DNA of 64,000 bases from Roseovarius sp. THAF9 (GCF_009363715.1 NZ_CP045404.1:1952001-2016000), one strand, 5' to 3'; positions 36,583-45,538 are shown, counted from the first letter of the stretch. A program made the numbers and translations. Notes: generated from the sequence alone by a model not told the origin.

Positions 36583-37695
36583 TCAGCGGGCGGCGAGCGC
36601 GTCGTGCAGCAGTGTGCGGACCACATCCATGTCCACGTCCTCGGCCACGAATGCGTCGCCAATGCAGCGCGCGAGGATGAAGCGCAGCTTGCCGTCGACC
36701 ACCTTCTTGTCCTGCCCCATGAGGTCGATCAAGCCGTCGGCATCCGGCAATTCTCCTGCGATATCAGACAGGTCGACCTTCATATTCATGTCGCGCAGAT
36801 GGGCGCGGACGCGGCTGGGGTCTTCTTGCGAACACAGGCCCAGACGGCTTGAGAGCTCGAACGCCAGCGCACAGCCGATGGCCACGCCCTCGCCGTGCAG
36901 CAGGCGATCACCGTAGCCGGTGGCGGCCTCGAGCGCGTGGCAGAAGGTGTGACCGAGGTTCAGAAGCGCGCGGCGGCCGTGTTCTTTTTCATCCTCGATG
37001 ACGATTTCGGCCTTCATTTCGACCGAGCGTTTGACGGCCGCGATGCGGGCGGCCATATCGCCTTGCGCCACGCCCGGGCCGTGGGTTTCGAGCCAGTCGA
37101 AAAAGGCAGCGTCCCCCAGCAGGCCGTACTTTACCACTTCGCCGTAACCCGCCAGAAAATCACGATTTTCAAGCGTTCCGAGTACATCCGTATCCGCCAG
37201 CACGAGGCTGGGCTGATGGAAGGCACCGATGAGGTTCTTGCCCTGGGGCGCGTTGATGCCGGTCTTGCCGCCCACGGAACTGTCGACCTGGGCCAGCAGG
37301 CTGGTGGGCACCTGCACGAACCGCACGCCGCGGCGCAGGACGGACGCGGCAAAGCCCACGAGATCACCGATGACGCCGCCACCGAAGGCGATGATCACAT
37401 CGCTGCGCTCGACCTTTTCGGAGAGGAGCCATTCGACGCAACGCTCGAACTGCGGCCAGCCCTTGGTGCCTTCGCCGGGGGGCAGCGCGAGGGCCGTGCT
37501 GTCGATGCCGCCCGCCTTCAGTCCAGCCTGAAGCGTGGCGAGATGCAACGCTCCGACGGTTTCATCCGTGACGATGGCCACGCGGGGGCGGCGCAGCAGC
37601 GGCGCGATCAGCGCCCCGGCCTGCCCCAAGAGCCCGGGGCCGATATGGATATCATAGGCCCGGTCGCCCAGCCCCACGTGAACGCGTTCTGTCAT
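36583..37695 (-). CDS. aroB: 3-dehydroquinate synthase
   Basis: Second step of the shikimate pathway: DAHP to 3-dehydroquinate, NAD and metal dependent. 370 aa. Marks: ALPPGEGTKGWPQFERCVEWLLSEKVERSDVIIAFGGGVIGDLVGFAASVLRRGVRFVQVPTSLLAQVDSSVGGKTGINAPQGKN region near residues 75-160, and the zinc ligands in LLNLGHTFCHALE and LLHGEGVAIG. Its start overlaps the aroK stop by four bases, giving the usual aroKB pair. Confidence 0.96.
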   Translation of the reverse strand: MTERVHVGLGDRAYDIHIGPGLLGQAGALIAPLLRRPRVAIVTDETVGALHLATLQAGLKAGGIDSTALALPPGEGTKGWPQFERCVEWLLSEKVERSDVIIAFGGGVIGDLVGFAASVLRRGVRFVQVPTSLLAQVDSSVGGKTGINAPQGKNLIGAFHQPSLVLADTDVLGTLENRDFLAGYGEVVKYGLLGDAAFFDWLETHGPGVAQGDMAARIAAVKRSVEMKAEIVIEDEKEHGRRALLNLGHTFCHALEAATGYGDRLLHGEGVAIGCALAFELSSRLGLCSQEDPSRVRAHLRDMNMKVDLSDIAGELPDADGLIDLMGQDKKVVDGKLRFILARCIGDAFVAEDVDMDVVRTLLHDALAAR

Positions 37696-38252
37696 GTCAC
37701 CTGCTCCAGCACATCGGGCCGCTGTTCAAGCGCCTCGCAAACCTTGGTGGCCATCTGGTCAATCGTGTAGGACGCATGCGCGGGCACCGCGAGATCGGCC
37801 ATCTCGTAATATGGCAGCCGCGCCTCGTAGAGATCCTTCAACGTATTGTAAGGATCAGCCGTGCGCAGCAAGGGCCTGGTATCTTTATGCTTTACGCGAT
37901 TCCACAGAAGCTTCAGGTCGGCCTGAAGCCAGACCGAGATGCCCTTGGCCCCGATAAGATCGCGGTTGCGCTCGGAGAGGAAAGCGCCGCCACCGGCGGA
38001 CAGAATGCAACGATGGCCGTCGAGCAGGCGGTCGATCACCTGCGTTTCGCGGTCGCGGAAGAAGGCCTCGCCGTCGCGGGAAAATATCTCAGCGATGGTC
38101 ATATTCGCCGCGGCCTCGATCTCGACGTCCGAATCGAGGAACGGCACATCAAGCATGGCCGCCAACCCCTTTCCCACGGCGGTTTTTCCGGCGCCCATCA
38201 TACCCACCAGCACGACCGTTTTCTTCAACTGCCAATGTCCCGAGACCGCCAC
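37692..38252 (-). CDS. aroK: shikimate kinase
   Basis: Phosphorylates shikimate at O3 with ATP. 186 aa P-loop kinase: Walker A GMMGAGKTAVGKGLA near residues 17-31, shikimate-binding DSDVEIEAAANMTIAEIF near 41-58, and SAGGGAFLSERNR near 84. First gene of aroK-aroB. A short basic N-terminus precedes the P-loop. Confidence 0.95.
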   Translation of the reverse strand: MAVSGHWQLKKTVVLVGMMGAGKTAVGKGLAAMLDVPFLDSDVEIEAAANMTIAEIFSRDGEAFFRDRETQVIDRLLDGHRCILSAGGGAFLSERNRDLIGAKGISVWLQADLKLLWNRVKHKDTRPLLRTADPYNTLKDLYEARLPYYEMADLAVPAHASYTIDQMATKVCEALEQRPDVLEQVT

Positions 38253-38362
38253 TTTCGGCGCTCCTATGCCAATCTCTTCTTTTCAGCCACTGAATGACGT
38301 GATCTTGATGAAATTGCCAGTTATAAAGTGGTAAAAGACGGTAAGAAACGGGCAGGCACCTT

Positions 38363-38512
38363 ATGTTCAGACTTCTCAAATGGCTGATCTATCTTGGCAT
38401 TCTGGCGTTCCTGGCGCTCGTGGGCTATGCCTATATCGGCCCGTTCTTTGGGGCGGATTTCTCGCCCGAGCGAGAAGAAATTCGACAGGAAATCATACTT
38501 GAAGACACTTGA
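38363..38512 (+). CDS. small single-span membrane protein
   Basis: A 49-aa protein: MFRLLKWLIYLGILAFLALV begins it, one transmembrane helix at about 5-25, then a short acidic tail (PEREEIRQEI). GGCAGG lies about seven bases ahead of the ATG. Its 3' end overlaps the next gene's probable TTG start by 14 bases, so the two are likely co-translated. Function unknown; it may partner the exported protein encoded next. Confidence 0.6.
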   Translation: MFRLLKWLIYLGILAFLALVGYAYIGPFFGADFSPEREEIRQEIILEDT

Positions 38513-40037
38513 AACCGTTTGTTTTTCAATAATTTTCGCCACGCCGGCACTGGCGCAGGAACCGCTGGCGGCCATTGACTGGCTGAACGATCCCGCGCCG
38601 ATCAGCGTGGCACGCCCCTTGGAAGAGGCGCTGAAACCGCCCGACGCGGACGACGTTGAAGGCGCCGTGGTGCCGGACGTCGAGGTGATGCCGCTGGACG
38701 GCGCACAACCCGATGCCGCGGGGCTCTTGCCCGGCAGCACCACGGGCCTGCCGCCGAACCTGTGGGCGGGCAGCAGCACCGACACCCTTGTCTCGCAGTT
38801 CTCGCGCCTGCCGCCGGATCCGTTACCGGCGATTCAGGCGCTTTATTACACGTTGCTGTTGGCCGAAGCCGAGGCACCCGCCGACGCGGGGCGCGACGCG
38901 CGGTTTCTGCGGGCACGGCTGGCCGCGCTGCGCAAGATGGGCGCCGTCGACCCTGCGCTGGCGCTGGTGCAGCAGGCGGGGCCGTATGACGCGGGCCTGT
39001 TCGATCAATGGTTCGATCTGGCGCTCTTGAGCGGGACCGAGGAAGAGGCCTGTGCCGCGCTGAGTCAAGACCCTGAGCTGAGCGAGCGCTATGACGCGCG
39101 GATCTATTGCGGGGCGCGCGCCGGGGACTGGCAGACGGCCGCGCTGACCTATGAGACGGCGACGGCGGTGGGTGTGTTGGACGCCGCCAGCGCGCGGCTT
39201 TTGGCGCAATACCTGGACCCAGAGACGATCGACGCGGAGATGACGCTGGCCCCGTCGGCAGAGATGACGCCACTGCTCTATCGCCTGTACGAGGCGGCGG
39301 GCACGCCCCTGCCCACGCGCAACCTGGCGCGGGAATACGCGGTGGCGGACCTGCGCGGGCTGACCGGGCTGAAGGCCGAGATCGAGGCGGCCGAGCGGTT
39401 GACCCGCACCGGCGCCCTGCCCGCCAACCGCCTGCTGGGGCTCTACACCGATCAGCGCCCGGCGGCCTCGGGCGGGGTGTGGGACCGCGTGGCGGGGGTG
39501 CAAAAGCTGGAACAGGCGATTGCCGATACCGACCCGCAGGCGGTTGCGCGTCATCTGCCGGGGCTGTGGCGGGACATGAAACGCGAAGGCCTTGCCGTGG
39601 CCTTTGCCACGCTGTTCGCGCAGTCGCTGTCGACGCTGGAACTGGACGGGCGGGCGCGGGAAGCGGCGTTCGAGGTGGCCCTTCTGTCGCAGGAGTACGA
39701 GACGCTGGCGCCAAAGCTTGCCGGGAGCGACGCGCGGGCGCAGTTCCTGGTGGGGCTGGCGCGGGGTGCGCCGGATGCCACGCTGGCCAGCGAGACGCCG
39801 CAGATCGCCATCGCCGAGGCCTTTGCCGCGACGTCCGCCCATCCCGACCACGCCGACATGCTGGAGGCCGGGCGGCTGGGCCAGGCGATACTGACCGCGG
39901 CGTTGCAGTTGGACACTGCCGGACCGAACCAAGCGAGCGACATCGTGGCGGGCCTCGCGACGCTGCGCTCGGTGGGGTTGGAGGATACCGCGCGGCGGGC
40001 GGCGCTGCAGATCCTGCTGCTGAAGGCGAACACGTGA
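38499..40037 (+). CDS. exported protein of unknown function, Ala-rich helical repeats
   Basis: A 512-aa protein with a Sec signal (LKTLETVCFSIIFATPALAQ). The start is taken as TTG 38499 because AGGAAA lies seven bases before it and the signal peptide begins there. An ATG at 38394 is in frame but lies inside the preceding small gene and would add a poor hydrophilic extension. The rest is rich in Ala/Leu helices resembling TPR/SEL1-like solenoid repeats, with a Pro-rich acidic region near residues 35-85. The GTGA overlap with xerD couples it to that gene. Function unknown. Confidence 0.7.
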   Translation: MKTLETVCFSIIFATPALAQEPLAAIDWLNDPAPISVARPLEEALKPPDADDVEGAVVPDVEVMPLDGAQPDAAGLLPGSTTGLPPNLWAGSSTDTLVSQFSRLPPDPLPAIQALYYTLLLAEAEAPADAGRDARFLRARLAALRKMGAVDPALALVQQAGPYDAGLFDQWFDLALLSGTEEEACAALSQDPELSERYDARIYCGARAGDWQTAALTYETATAVGVLDAASARLLAQYLDPETIDAEMTLAPSAEMTPLLYRLYEAAGTPLPTRNLAREYAVADLRGLTGLKAEIEAAERLTRTGALPANRLLGLYTDQRPAASGGVWDRVAGVQKLEQAIADTDPQAVARHLPGLWRDMKREGLAVAFATLFAQSLSTLELDGRAREAAFEVALLSQEYETLAPKLAGSDARAQFLVGLARGAPDATLASETPQIAIAEAFAATSAHPDHADMLEAGRLGQAILTAALQLDTAGPNQASDIVAGLATLRSVGLEDTARRAALQILLLKANT

Positions 40038-41002
40038 GCACGGCGCATTGGCTGGCGAATTTCCTCGACGCGCAGGCGGCCGAGGCCGGGGCGGCGAAGA
40101 ACACGTTGCAGGCCTATGCCCGGGATCTGACGGATTTCACCGAATGGCTGGAGCGGGCCGGCAAGGATGCCGCCAGCGCAGGCCAGACGGATATCGAGGC
40201 CTACCTTGTGCATTGCGACGCCCAAGGGCTGGCGCGCTCGACAAGGGCGCGGCGGTTGTCGGCGATCAAGCAGCTGTATCGGTTCGTTTTCGACGAGGGG
40301 CTGCGCAGCGACAATCCGGCAATCCAGATCAAGGGGCCGGGCCGGGATCAGCGCCTGCCCAAGACGCTGGAGCTGGACGAGGTGGACCGCCTGCTGGAGG
40401 CCGCACGGGCCACGGGCCGGAGCGAGGCCGACAAGCTGCGCAACACCTGCCTGATGGAGCTGTTATACGCCACGGGGATGCGGGTGACCGAGCTGGTGTC
40501 GCTGCCGGTCGCGTCCTGCCGGGGCGATCCGCAGATGTTGCTGGTGCGCGGCAAGGGCGGCAAGGAGCGGCTGGTGCCGATGTCGCCGCCTGCCCGGCAG
40601 GCGCTGGTGGCTTGGCTGGAGAGGCGTGATGCCGCCGAGGAGGCCGCAAAGGCCAAGGGCAAGCCGGTGTCGGCGTTCCTGTTTCCCTCGGGTGGCAAAA
40701 CAGGACACCTGACGCGCAATCGCTTTTTCCTGTTGGTCAAGGAGTTCGCCGTAACGGCCGGGATCAGCCCCGAGCGGGTGTCGCCCCACACGCTGCGCCA
40801 TGCCTTCGCCACGCATCTTCTGGCCGGCGGCGCCGATCTGCGCACCATCCAGACGATGCTGGGTCATGCCGATGTGGGCACGACAGAGATCTATACCCAT
40901 GTGCTGGAGGACCGCCTGCGCGAACTGGTGTTCGATGCGCACCCGCTGGCTCAGGAGGAACGGCGCAAGGCGGCGGGCAACACGTCTTCGGACGGCCAGT
41001 AG
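40034..41002 (+). CDS. xerD: tyrosine recombinase XerD
   Basis: Resolves chromosome dimers at dif with XerC. 322 aa. SAM-like N-terminal domain (NFLDAQAAEAGAAKNTLQAYARDLTDF) and catalytic domain with Arg in ATGMRVTELV, Lys in VRGKGGKERLVP, HTLRH, the GHADVGTT His and the nucleophile Tyr in TTEIYTHV. The start is GTG at 40034, overlapping the previous stop (GTGA). Annotated XerD rather than a phage integrase because it is in core context with matching codon use. Its 3' end overlaps the convergent phosphoesterase gene by 52 bases. Confidence 0.92.
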   Translation: MSTAHWLANFLDAQAAEAGAAKNTLQAYARDLTDFTEWLERAGKDAASAGQTDIEAYLVHCDAQGLARSTRARRLSAIKQLYRFVFDEGLRSDNPAIQIKGPGRDQRLPKTLELDEVDRLLEAARATGRSEADKLRNTCLMELLYATGMRVTELVSLPVASCRGDPQMLLVRGKGGKERLVPMSPPARQALVAWLERRDAAEEAAKAKGKPVSAFLFPSGGKTGHLTRNRFFLLVKEFAVTAGISPERVSPHTLRHAFATHLLAGGADLRTIQTMLGHADVGTTEIYTHVLEDRLRELVFDAHPLAQEERRKAAGNTSSDGQ

Positions 41003-41757
41003 CCGGTGGCGAGTGCCGCGTCGTAGCCTTGGATCAGCCCTGCCGCCTGCATGTCTGCTCGGGCGGCGGCGCAATCGTAGTCCAGCTTGTGCAACGAGAC
41101 CGCGCCGTCCCGCAAAAGCGCGTATTCGGTGCGCGGCGTGCCGTCATTGGGCGGCATGCCGATCACACCGGCATTGACCCAGAGGACCTGACCGATGCGA
41201 CGCCGGAAGGCGATGCCGGAATGACCCGCGAAGACGATATCGACGGGGCCGCCCTGCGCTTCGATAAGGGCGATTTCGCTGGCGAAGGCAGGCGCGGGGC
41301 TGCTGGACCATAGAAAGCGGCTGATATCGCTGAGACCACCATGGATGACGGCGCAACGCAGGCCGTGATGGGTGAAGCGGATCATGTCGGGCAGACCGTC
41401 CATCCAAGCGCGATCGTCCGCGCCGATGGCGGCGTCGGCATGGGCGTACCAGCCAGCCGACAAGAGGTCACAGGTGCTGCCGTCCTCGAATCCGCAGCCG
41501 CAATCCATCTGGTACGCGGCCAGCTGTTTTTCGCAGTTGCCGGCCACGACGGGCAGACCCGCCGACCGGATCAGCGCCACGGTTTGTGCAGGCGCCCCGC
41601 AATAGGCCACCAGATCGCCGGTGCAGATGGTGTCGCGCGGGGAAATGCCGAGGCGCGCCGTACGGGCCAGCAGAGCCTGCGTGGCATGCCGGTTCGAGTA
41701 CGGCCCGCCGAAGACGGCGAGCGGAGTGTCCCGCGTGCCCAAATCGACAAGTTTCAT
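40951..41757 (-). CDS. metallophosphoesterase-family protein with degenerate first motif
   Basis: A 268-aa calcineurin-like phosphoesterase fold. Motifs II-V are present: TGDLVAYCGAP at 46-56, GNCEKQ at 73-78, VIHGG near 153 and FAGHSG near 198. Motif I, normally DxHGN with two metal ligands, reads FGGPYSN at 16-22, so Asp and His ligands are missing. It may bind one metal, act on a different substrate, or be a non-catalytic relative. YfcE/ApaH-type diadenosine hydrolases are the nearest functional guess. Convergent overlap with xerD. Confidence 0.75.
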   Translation of the reverse strand: MKLVDLGTRDTPLAVFGGPYSNRHATQALLARTARLGISPRDTICTGDLVAYCGAPAQTVALIRSAGLPVVAGNCEKQLAAYQMDCGCGFEDGSTCDLLSAGWYAHADAAIGADDRAWMDGLPDMIRFTHHGLRCAVIHGGLSDISRFLWSSSPAPAFASEIALIEAQGGPVDIVFAGHSGIAFRRRIGQVLWVNAGVIGMPPNDGTPRTEYALLRDGAVSLHKLDYDCAAARADMQAAGLIQGYDAALATGYWPSEDVLPAALRRSS

Positions 41758-41827
41758 CGCCTGTTTCCTTGAATGACCGGCGTCCACGCCCCATAACCCC
41801 TGCAACGCATAACGTGACTATTGGACA

Positions 41828-43135
41828 ATGGACCCCGCCTTAACAACCTTTGACGCCGCCTTTTGGATCACCGCCGGCGCGATCCTTCTGCTTCTTGTTC
41901 TGTCCGCCTGCTTCTCGGGCAGCGAAACCGCGCTGACCGCCGCCTCGCGCGGCAAACTGCGGGCCCGGGCGGACAAGGGCTCGAAAGGCGCCGAACGGGC
42001 GCTGCAGATCACCGAGGACAACGAGCGGCTGATCGGCTCGGTCCTTCTGGGCAACAACCTGGTGAATATCCTGGCAACCTCGCTGGCCACGGCGCTGTTC
42101 ACCCGCGCCTTCGGCGAGAGTGGCGTGGCGCTGGCGACGCTGGTGATGACGCTTCTGGTGCTGATCTTCGCCGAGGTGCTGCCGAAAACCTACGCGATCA
42201 CAAATGCCGAGGCGGCGGCATCGCATGCCGCTCCGGTCATTCGCTGGGTGATCGTGGTGTTCTCGCCCGTGGTATCGGCGGTGCGCCTGCTGGTGCGCGG
42301 CGTGCTGCGGGTGTTCGGGGTGAAGACGGACCCCGACAGCCAGATCCTGGCCGTGCGTGAGGAAATTGCCGGGGCGCTCTACTTGGGTCATTCAGAGGGC
42401 GTGGTGGAAAAGGAGGACCGTGACCGGATCCTGGGCGCGCTGGACCTTGGCGACCGCGCGGTCGAGGAAATCATGCTGCACCGCAGCCAAATCGAGATGA
42501 TCGACGCGGCGCTTGAGCCCGAGGCGATCCTGGACCAGTGCCTGAAGTCCAACCACACGCGCCTGCCGATTTATCGCGACGATCCCGACAACATCATCGG
42601 CGTCGTCCATGCCAAGGACTTGCTGCGCGCCATGCACACGCTGGCGCTACAGGCCGAGGGCGCGCGCGGCGCGCTGGCGACGTTCGATATCTGCGATGTG
42701 GCGATGGAGCCCTATTTCGTGCCCGAGACCACGACGCTGGATGACCAGATGCGGCAGTTCCTGCGGATGCGCAGCCATTTCGCGCTGGTTGTGGACGAAT
42801 ATGGCGACTTGCAGGGGCTGATCACGCTGGAGGATATCCTGGAAGAGATCGTGGGCGAGATCACCGACGAGTTCGACCCCGACGGCGATCATCCGGTGGG
42901 GCGCAGCGATGACGGGCAGTTCCTGGTGGACGGGGGCACGACGATCCGCGACCTGAACCGGGCGACGGACTGGACCTTGCCAGACGATCAGGCGAATACG
43001 GTGGCCGGTCTGGTAATCTACGAGGCGCAGATCATCCCCGAGGTGGGACAGGTGTTCAATTTCCACGGCTTCCGCTTCGAGGTTGTGGAGAAGGAAGACA
43101 ACCGGCTGACCAAGTTGAAGGTGCGGAAATTGTAG
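41828..43135 (+). CDS. CorC/HlyC-family (CNNM-like) transporter with DUF21, CBS and CorC domains
   Basis: A 435-aa membrane protein. DUF21/CNNM transmembrane domain in residues 10-185 (ACFSGSETALTAASRGKLRARA and LLVLIFAEVLPKTYAI motifs), a CBS pair in about 205-335 (MLHRSQIEMI, TRLPIYRD, HFALVVDEYGDLQGLITLEDILEEIVGEI), and a C-terminal CorC_HlyC domain to 435. Homologues bind Mg-ATP and move or sense Mg2+; the old name hemolysin is misleading. Single gene after a divergent phosphoesterase; followed by a repeat hairpin. Confidence 0.92.
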   Translation: MDPALTTFDAAFWITAGAILLLLVLSACFSGSETALTAASRGKLRARADKGSKGAERALQITEDNERLIGSVLLGNNLVNILATSLATALFTRAFGESGVALATLVMTLLVLIFAEVLPKTYAITNAEAAASHAAPVIRWVIVVFSPVVSAVRLLVRGVLRVFGVKTDPDSQILAVREEIAGALYLGHSEGVVEKEDRDRILGALDLGDRAVEEIMLHRSQIEMIDAALEPEAILDQCLKSNHTRLPIYRDDPDNIIGVVHAKDLLRAMHTLALQAEGARGALATFDICDVAMEPYFVPETTTLDDQMRQFLRMRSHFALVVDEYGDLQGLITLEDILEEIVGEITDEFDPDGDHPVGRSDDGQFLVDGGTTIRDLNRATDWTLPDDQANTVAGLVIYEAQIIPEVGQVFNFHGFRFEVVEKEDNRLTKLKVRKL

Positions 43136-43142
43136 GGGGTGC

Positions 43143-43164
43143 GCGTGGGTTTTCACCCACCCTA
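43143..43164. repeat. intergenic hairpin repeat, copy 3, with inverted partner
   Basis: Same 22-base core as copies 1 and 2, eight bases beyond the CorC-family gene stop. A diverged inverted copy follows at about 43207-43229 (TACGGTGGGTGAGAATCC...), so the two could pair into a larger cruciform-like structure before the convergent gene ending at 43257. Confidence 0.75.
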
Positions 43165-43256
43165 GGCAGCCATGAGGTCACGGGTCAGGCTTGGGGCGCG
43201 GCCTTGTACGGTGGGTGAGAATCCTCGCGCCCTTCCATCCGATCTGATCGCGTCTC

Positions 43257-44345
43257 TCAGAACAACTCCATCTGGTCCCCGGCCCGCGCCGGCGGTTCAA
43301 ACAGATCACACCGCAGCGGCGGCTGTTTGCGGTCCAGCCCCAGCCGCTTTGCAGCCACCTTGAACCGTTGCGCCACCATTTCGGCATAGGGCCCTGACCC
43401 GCGCATCCGACGCCCCCAATCCGAGGCATAGTCCTTGCCGCCATGCATGTCGCGCACATGGCCCATGACACGGGCGGCCCGGTCGGGGCAGGTCTCGGCC
43501 AGCCATTCGCGGAACAGCGGCGAGACCTCCAGCGGCAGGCGCAGCATGATCCAGCTGGCGGCGTCGGCCCCTGCCCCGGCAACGGAATTCAGAATCGGCT
43601 CCATCTCGTGGCAGGTCAGGCCCGGGATCACCGGCGACACCATGGCGCGCACGGGGATGCCCGCCCCCGCCAGGCGCTCAATCACCTTCAGCCGCCGGGT
43701 TGGGGCCGGCGCACGCGGCTCCATCGCGCGCGACAGCTTTGCGTCTAGCGTGGTCACGGAAATGCCGACCCGCGCCAGCCCGCGCGCCGCCATGTCCGAC
43801 AGAATGTCGATGTCACGCTCAACCAGGCTGCCCTTGGTCACGATGGCGACGGGATGATTGAACTCCGACAGAACCTGAAGGCAGGCGCGCATGATACCAT
43901 GGGTCTTTTCGATCGGTTGGTAGGGGTCGGTATTGGTGCCGATCGCGATCGGCCGAACCTTGTAGCCGGGCTTGCGCAGCTCAGACGCCAGCACCTCGGG
44001 CGCGTCGGGGCGGGCGACAAGCCGGGTTTCGAAATCAAGCCCCGCCGACAAGCCGAGCCAGGCGTGGCTGGGCCGGGCAAAACAATAGATGCACCCATGC
44101 TCGCAGCCCCGGTAGGGGTTGATCGAACGGTCGAAGGGCAGATCGGGAGAGCGATTATACGTGATGATGCTGCGCGGCCGCTCGATGCTGACGTTTGTGC
44201 GCAAGGCCGTCTCCTCGGGCGCGAGGTTCCAGCCGTCATCTTCAAAACTGCGCGACTCGCGCTCGTAACGGCCCACGGCATTGCTGACGGCGCCCCGGCC
44301 CGGACGGCGCAAACGCGGATCAATGGTGTCGGAGATATCGGACAT
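43257..44345 (-). CDS. PA0069-family radical SAM protein
   Basis: A 362-aa radical SAM protein. Its [4Fe-4S] motif is CEHGCIYC (C-x3-C-x2-C) near residues 82-89 in NPYRGCEHGCIYCFARPSHAWLGLSAGLDFETRLV, the pattern of the PA0069/Rv2578c (SplB-like) family. The TIM-barrel continues with IAIGTNTDPYQPIEK and GISVTTLDAKLSRAMEPRAPAPTRRLKVIE. Family function is not established. Monocistronic, divergent from the corrinoid protein gene. Confidence 0.9.
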   Translation of the reverse strand: MSDISDTIDPRLRRPGRGAVSNAVGRYERESRSFEDDGWNLAPEETALRTNVSIERPRSIITYNRSPDLPFDRSINPYRGCEHGCIYCFARPSHAWLGLSAGLDFETRLVARPDAPEVLASELRKPGYKVRPIAIGTNTDPYQPIEKTHGIMRACLQVLSEFNHPVAIVTKGSLVERDIDILSDMAARGLARVGISVTTLDAKLSRAMEPRAPAPTRRLKVIERLAGAGIPVRAMVSPVIPGLTCHEMEPILNSVAGAGADAASWIMLRLPLEVSPLFREWLAETCPDRAARVMGHVRDMHGGKDYASDWGRRMRGSGPYAEMVAQRFKVAAKRLGLDRKQPPLRCDLFEPPARAGDQMELF

Positions 44346-44549
44346 GGCTGAATTATAGGAACATTAAGAGAACATATGCAACAAGCGCATACTGATCATG
44401 GGAATTTTCCACTGCCGGGGCGCGTGAAACTGCGCCATCTGTCGGTGCAAGAACCGCGCATGTCGGAATTGGAAAGTCGCGTGCGACAAAATGGACGTAA
44501 TCGCGGGTACTAGATAAAGGGCCACGCGCCACACCAAGGGATCAAGCAT

Positions 44550-45254
44550 ATGTCCGACGAAGAAGACGACATCATCCTCAGCGAACTGGACGACGAGGAA
44601 CTTGTCCAGCAGATGTTCGACGACCTCTATGATGGTCTGAAAGAAGAGATCGAAGAAGGCGTGAACATCCTGCTGGAGCGCGGCTGGCAACCCTACCAGG
44701 TGCTGACCGAGGCGCTGGTGGGTGGCATGACCATCGTCGGCAAGGATTTCCGCGACGGTATTCTGTTCGTCCCCGAGGTGCTGCTGGCGGCCAACGCGAT
44801 GAAGGGCGGCATGGCCATCCTCAAGCCGCTGCTGGCGGAAACCGGCGCACCGCGCGTGGGCAAGATGGTCATCGGCACCGTCAAGGGCGACATCCACGAC
44901 ATCGGCAAGAACCTGGTGTCGATGATGATGGAAGGCGCGGGTTTCGAAGTGGTCGATATCGGCATCAACAACCCGGTCGAGAATTACCTCGAAGCGCTGG
45001 AAACCGAAAAGCCTGACATCCTGGGCATGTCGGCGCTGCTGACCACCACGATGCCCTACATGAAGGTCGTGATCGACACGATGGTCGAACAGGGCCTGCG
45101 CGACGACTACATCGTGCTGGTGGGCGGTGCACCGCTGAACGAGGAATTTGGCAAGGCCATCGGCGCTGACGCCTATTGCCGCGACGCCGCCGTGGCCGTG
45201 GAAACCGCCAAGGACCTGGTGGGCCGCAAGCACAACCAGGGTGCGACGGGCTAA
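44550..45254 (+). CDS. corrinoid (B12-binding) protein of a methyltransferase system
   Basis: A 234-aa cobalamin protein of the MtbC/MttC type. An N-terminal four-helix cap (30-110) is followed by the Rossmann B12 domain with the lower axial ligand motif GDIHDIGKNL (His116) and the GxxVG-type GMSALLTTTMPYMK. It carries the methyl group between a substrate methyltransferase and the methyl-THF enzyme encoded at 17690. No substrate methyltransferase (MttB-like) is in the window. AAGGGAT precedes the ATG. A terminator follows at 45280 before the next small gene. Confidence 0.93.
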   Translation: MSDEEDDIILSELDDEELVQQMFDDLYDGLKEEIEEGVNILLERGWQPYQVLTEALVGGMTIVGKDFRDGILFVPEVLLAANAMKGGMAILKPLLAETGAPRVGKMVIGTVKGDIHDIGKNLVSMMMEGAGFEVVDIGINNPVENYLEALETEKPDILGMSALLTTTMPYMKVVIDTMVEQGLRDDYIVLVGGAPLNEEFGKAIGADAYCRDAAVAVETAKDLVGRKHNQGATG

Positions 45255-45279
45255 GCCTTTGCCAATGGTGATCGAGAAA

Positions 45280-45307
45280 GCCCTGCCCGACCCGGCGGGG
45301 CTTTTTT
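45280..45307 (+). terminator. intrinsic terminator after the corrinoid protein gene
   Basis: GCCCTGCC (45280-45287) pairs with GGCGGGGC (45294-45301) with one T-G pair, followed by six T. It separates the corrinoid gene from the small membrane protein and DUF1638 genes, which may then need their own promoter or read-through. Confidence 0.8.
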
Positions 45308-45351
45308 CGTCGAAGGACAGCGCTTATGTCATTGCGGAAAGGAGCACGCCG

Positions 45352-45537
45352 ATGCCGTTCAACAAGCTGGTCCTGCTGCTGATCGTGGTGATCGCCGCCG
45401 CGGGCGCTACGATCTTCCTGCTGACGTCGGCCTGGGGGCCGGAGACACTGTCGGAGAACTGGATGATCGCGGTGCCGCTGGTGCTGGTGGTCTACCTGGT
45501 GGTACGCGTCATCGGCCTGCGCGGCGGCGGGCGCTGA
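45352..45537 (+). CDS. small two-helix membrane protein
   Basis: A 61-aa protein with two hydrophobic helices (about 5-25 and 38-55: LVLLLIVVIAAAGATIFLL and WMIAVPLVLVVYLVVRVI). AAAGGAGC lies nine bases ahead of the ATG. The next gene starts one base after its stop, so the two are one unit. Unknown role, presumably linked with the DUF1638/corrinoid set. Confidence 0.65.
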   Translation: MPFNKLVLLLIVVIAAAGATIFLLTSAWGPETLSENWMIAVPLVLVVYLVVRVIGLRGGGR

Positions 45538-45538
45538 G

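Noticed and set aside
38602..40104. 500-codon Pro/Arg-rich minus-strand frame
   Set aside because: Antisense to the exported-protein gene, low-complexity composition and no start signals.
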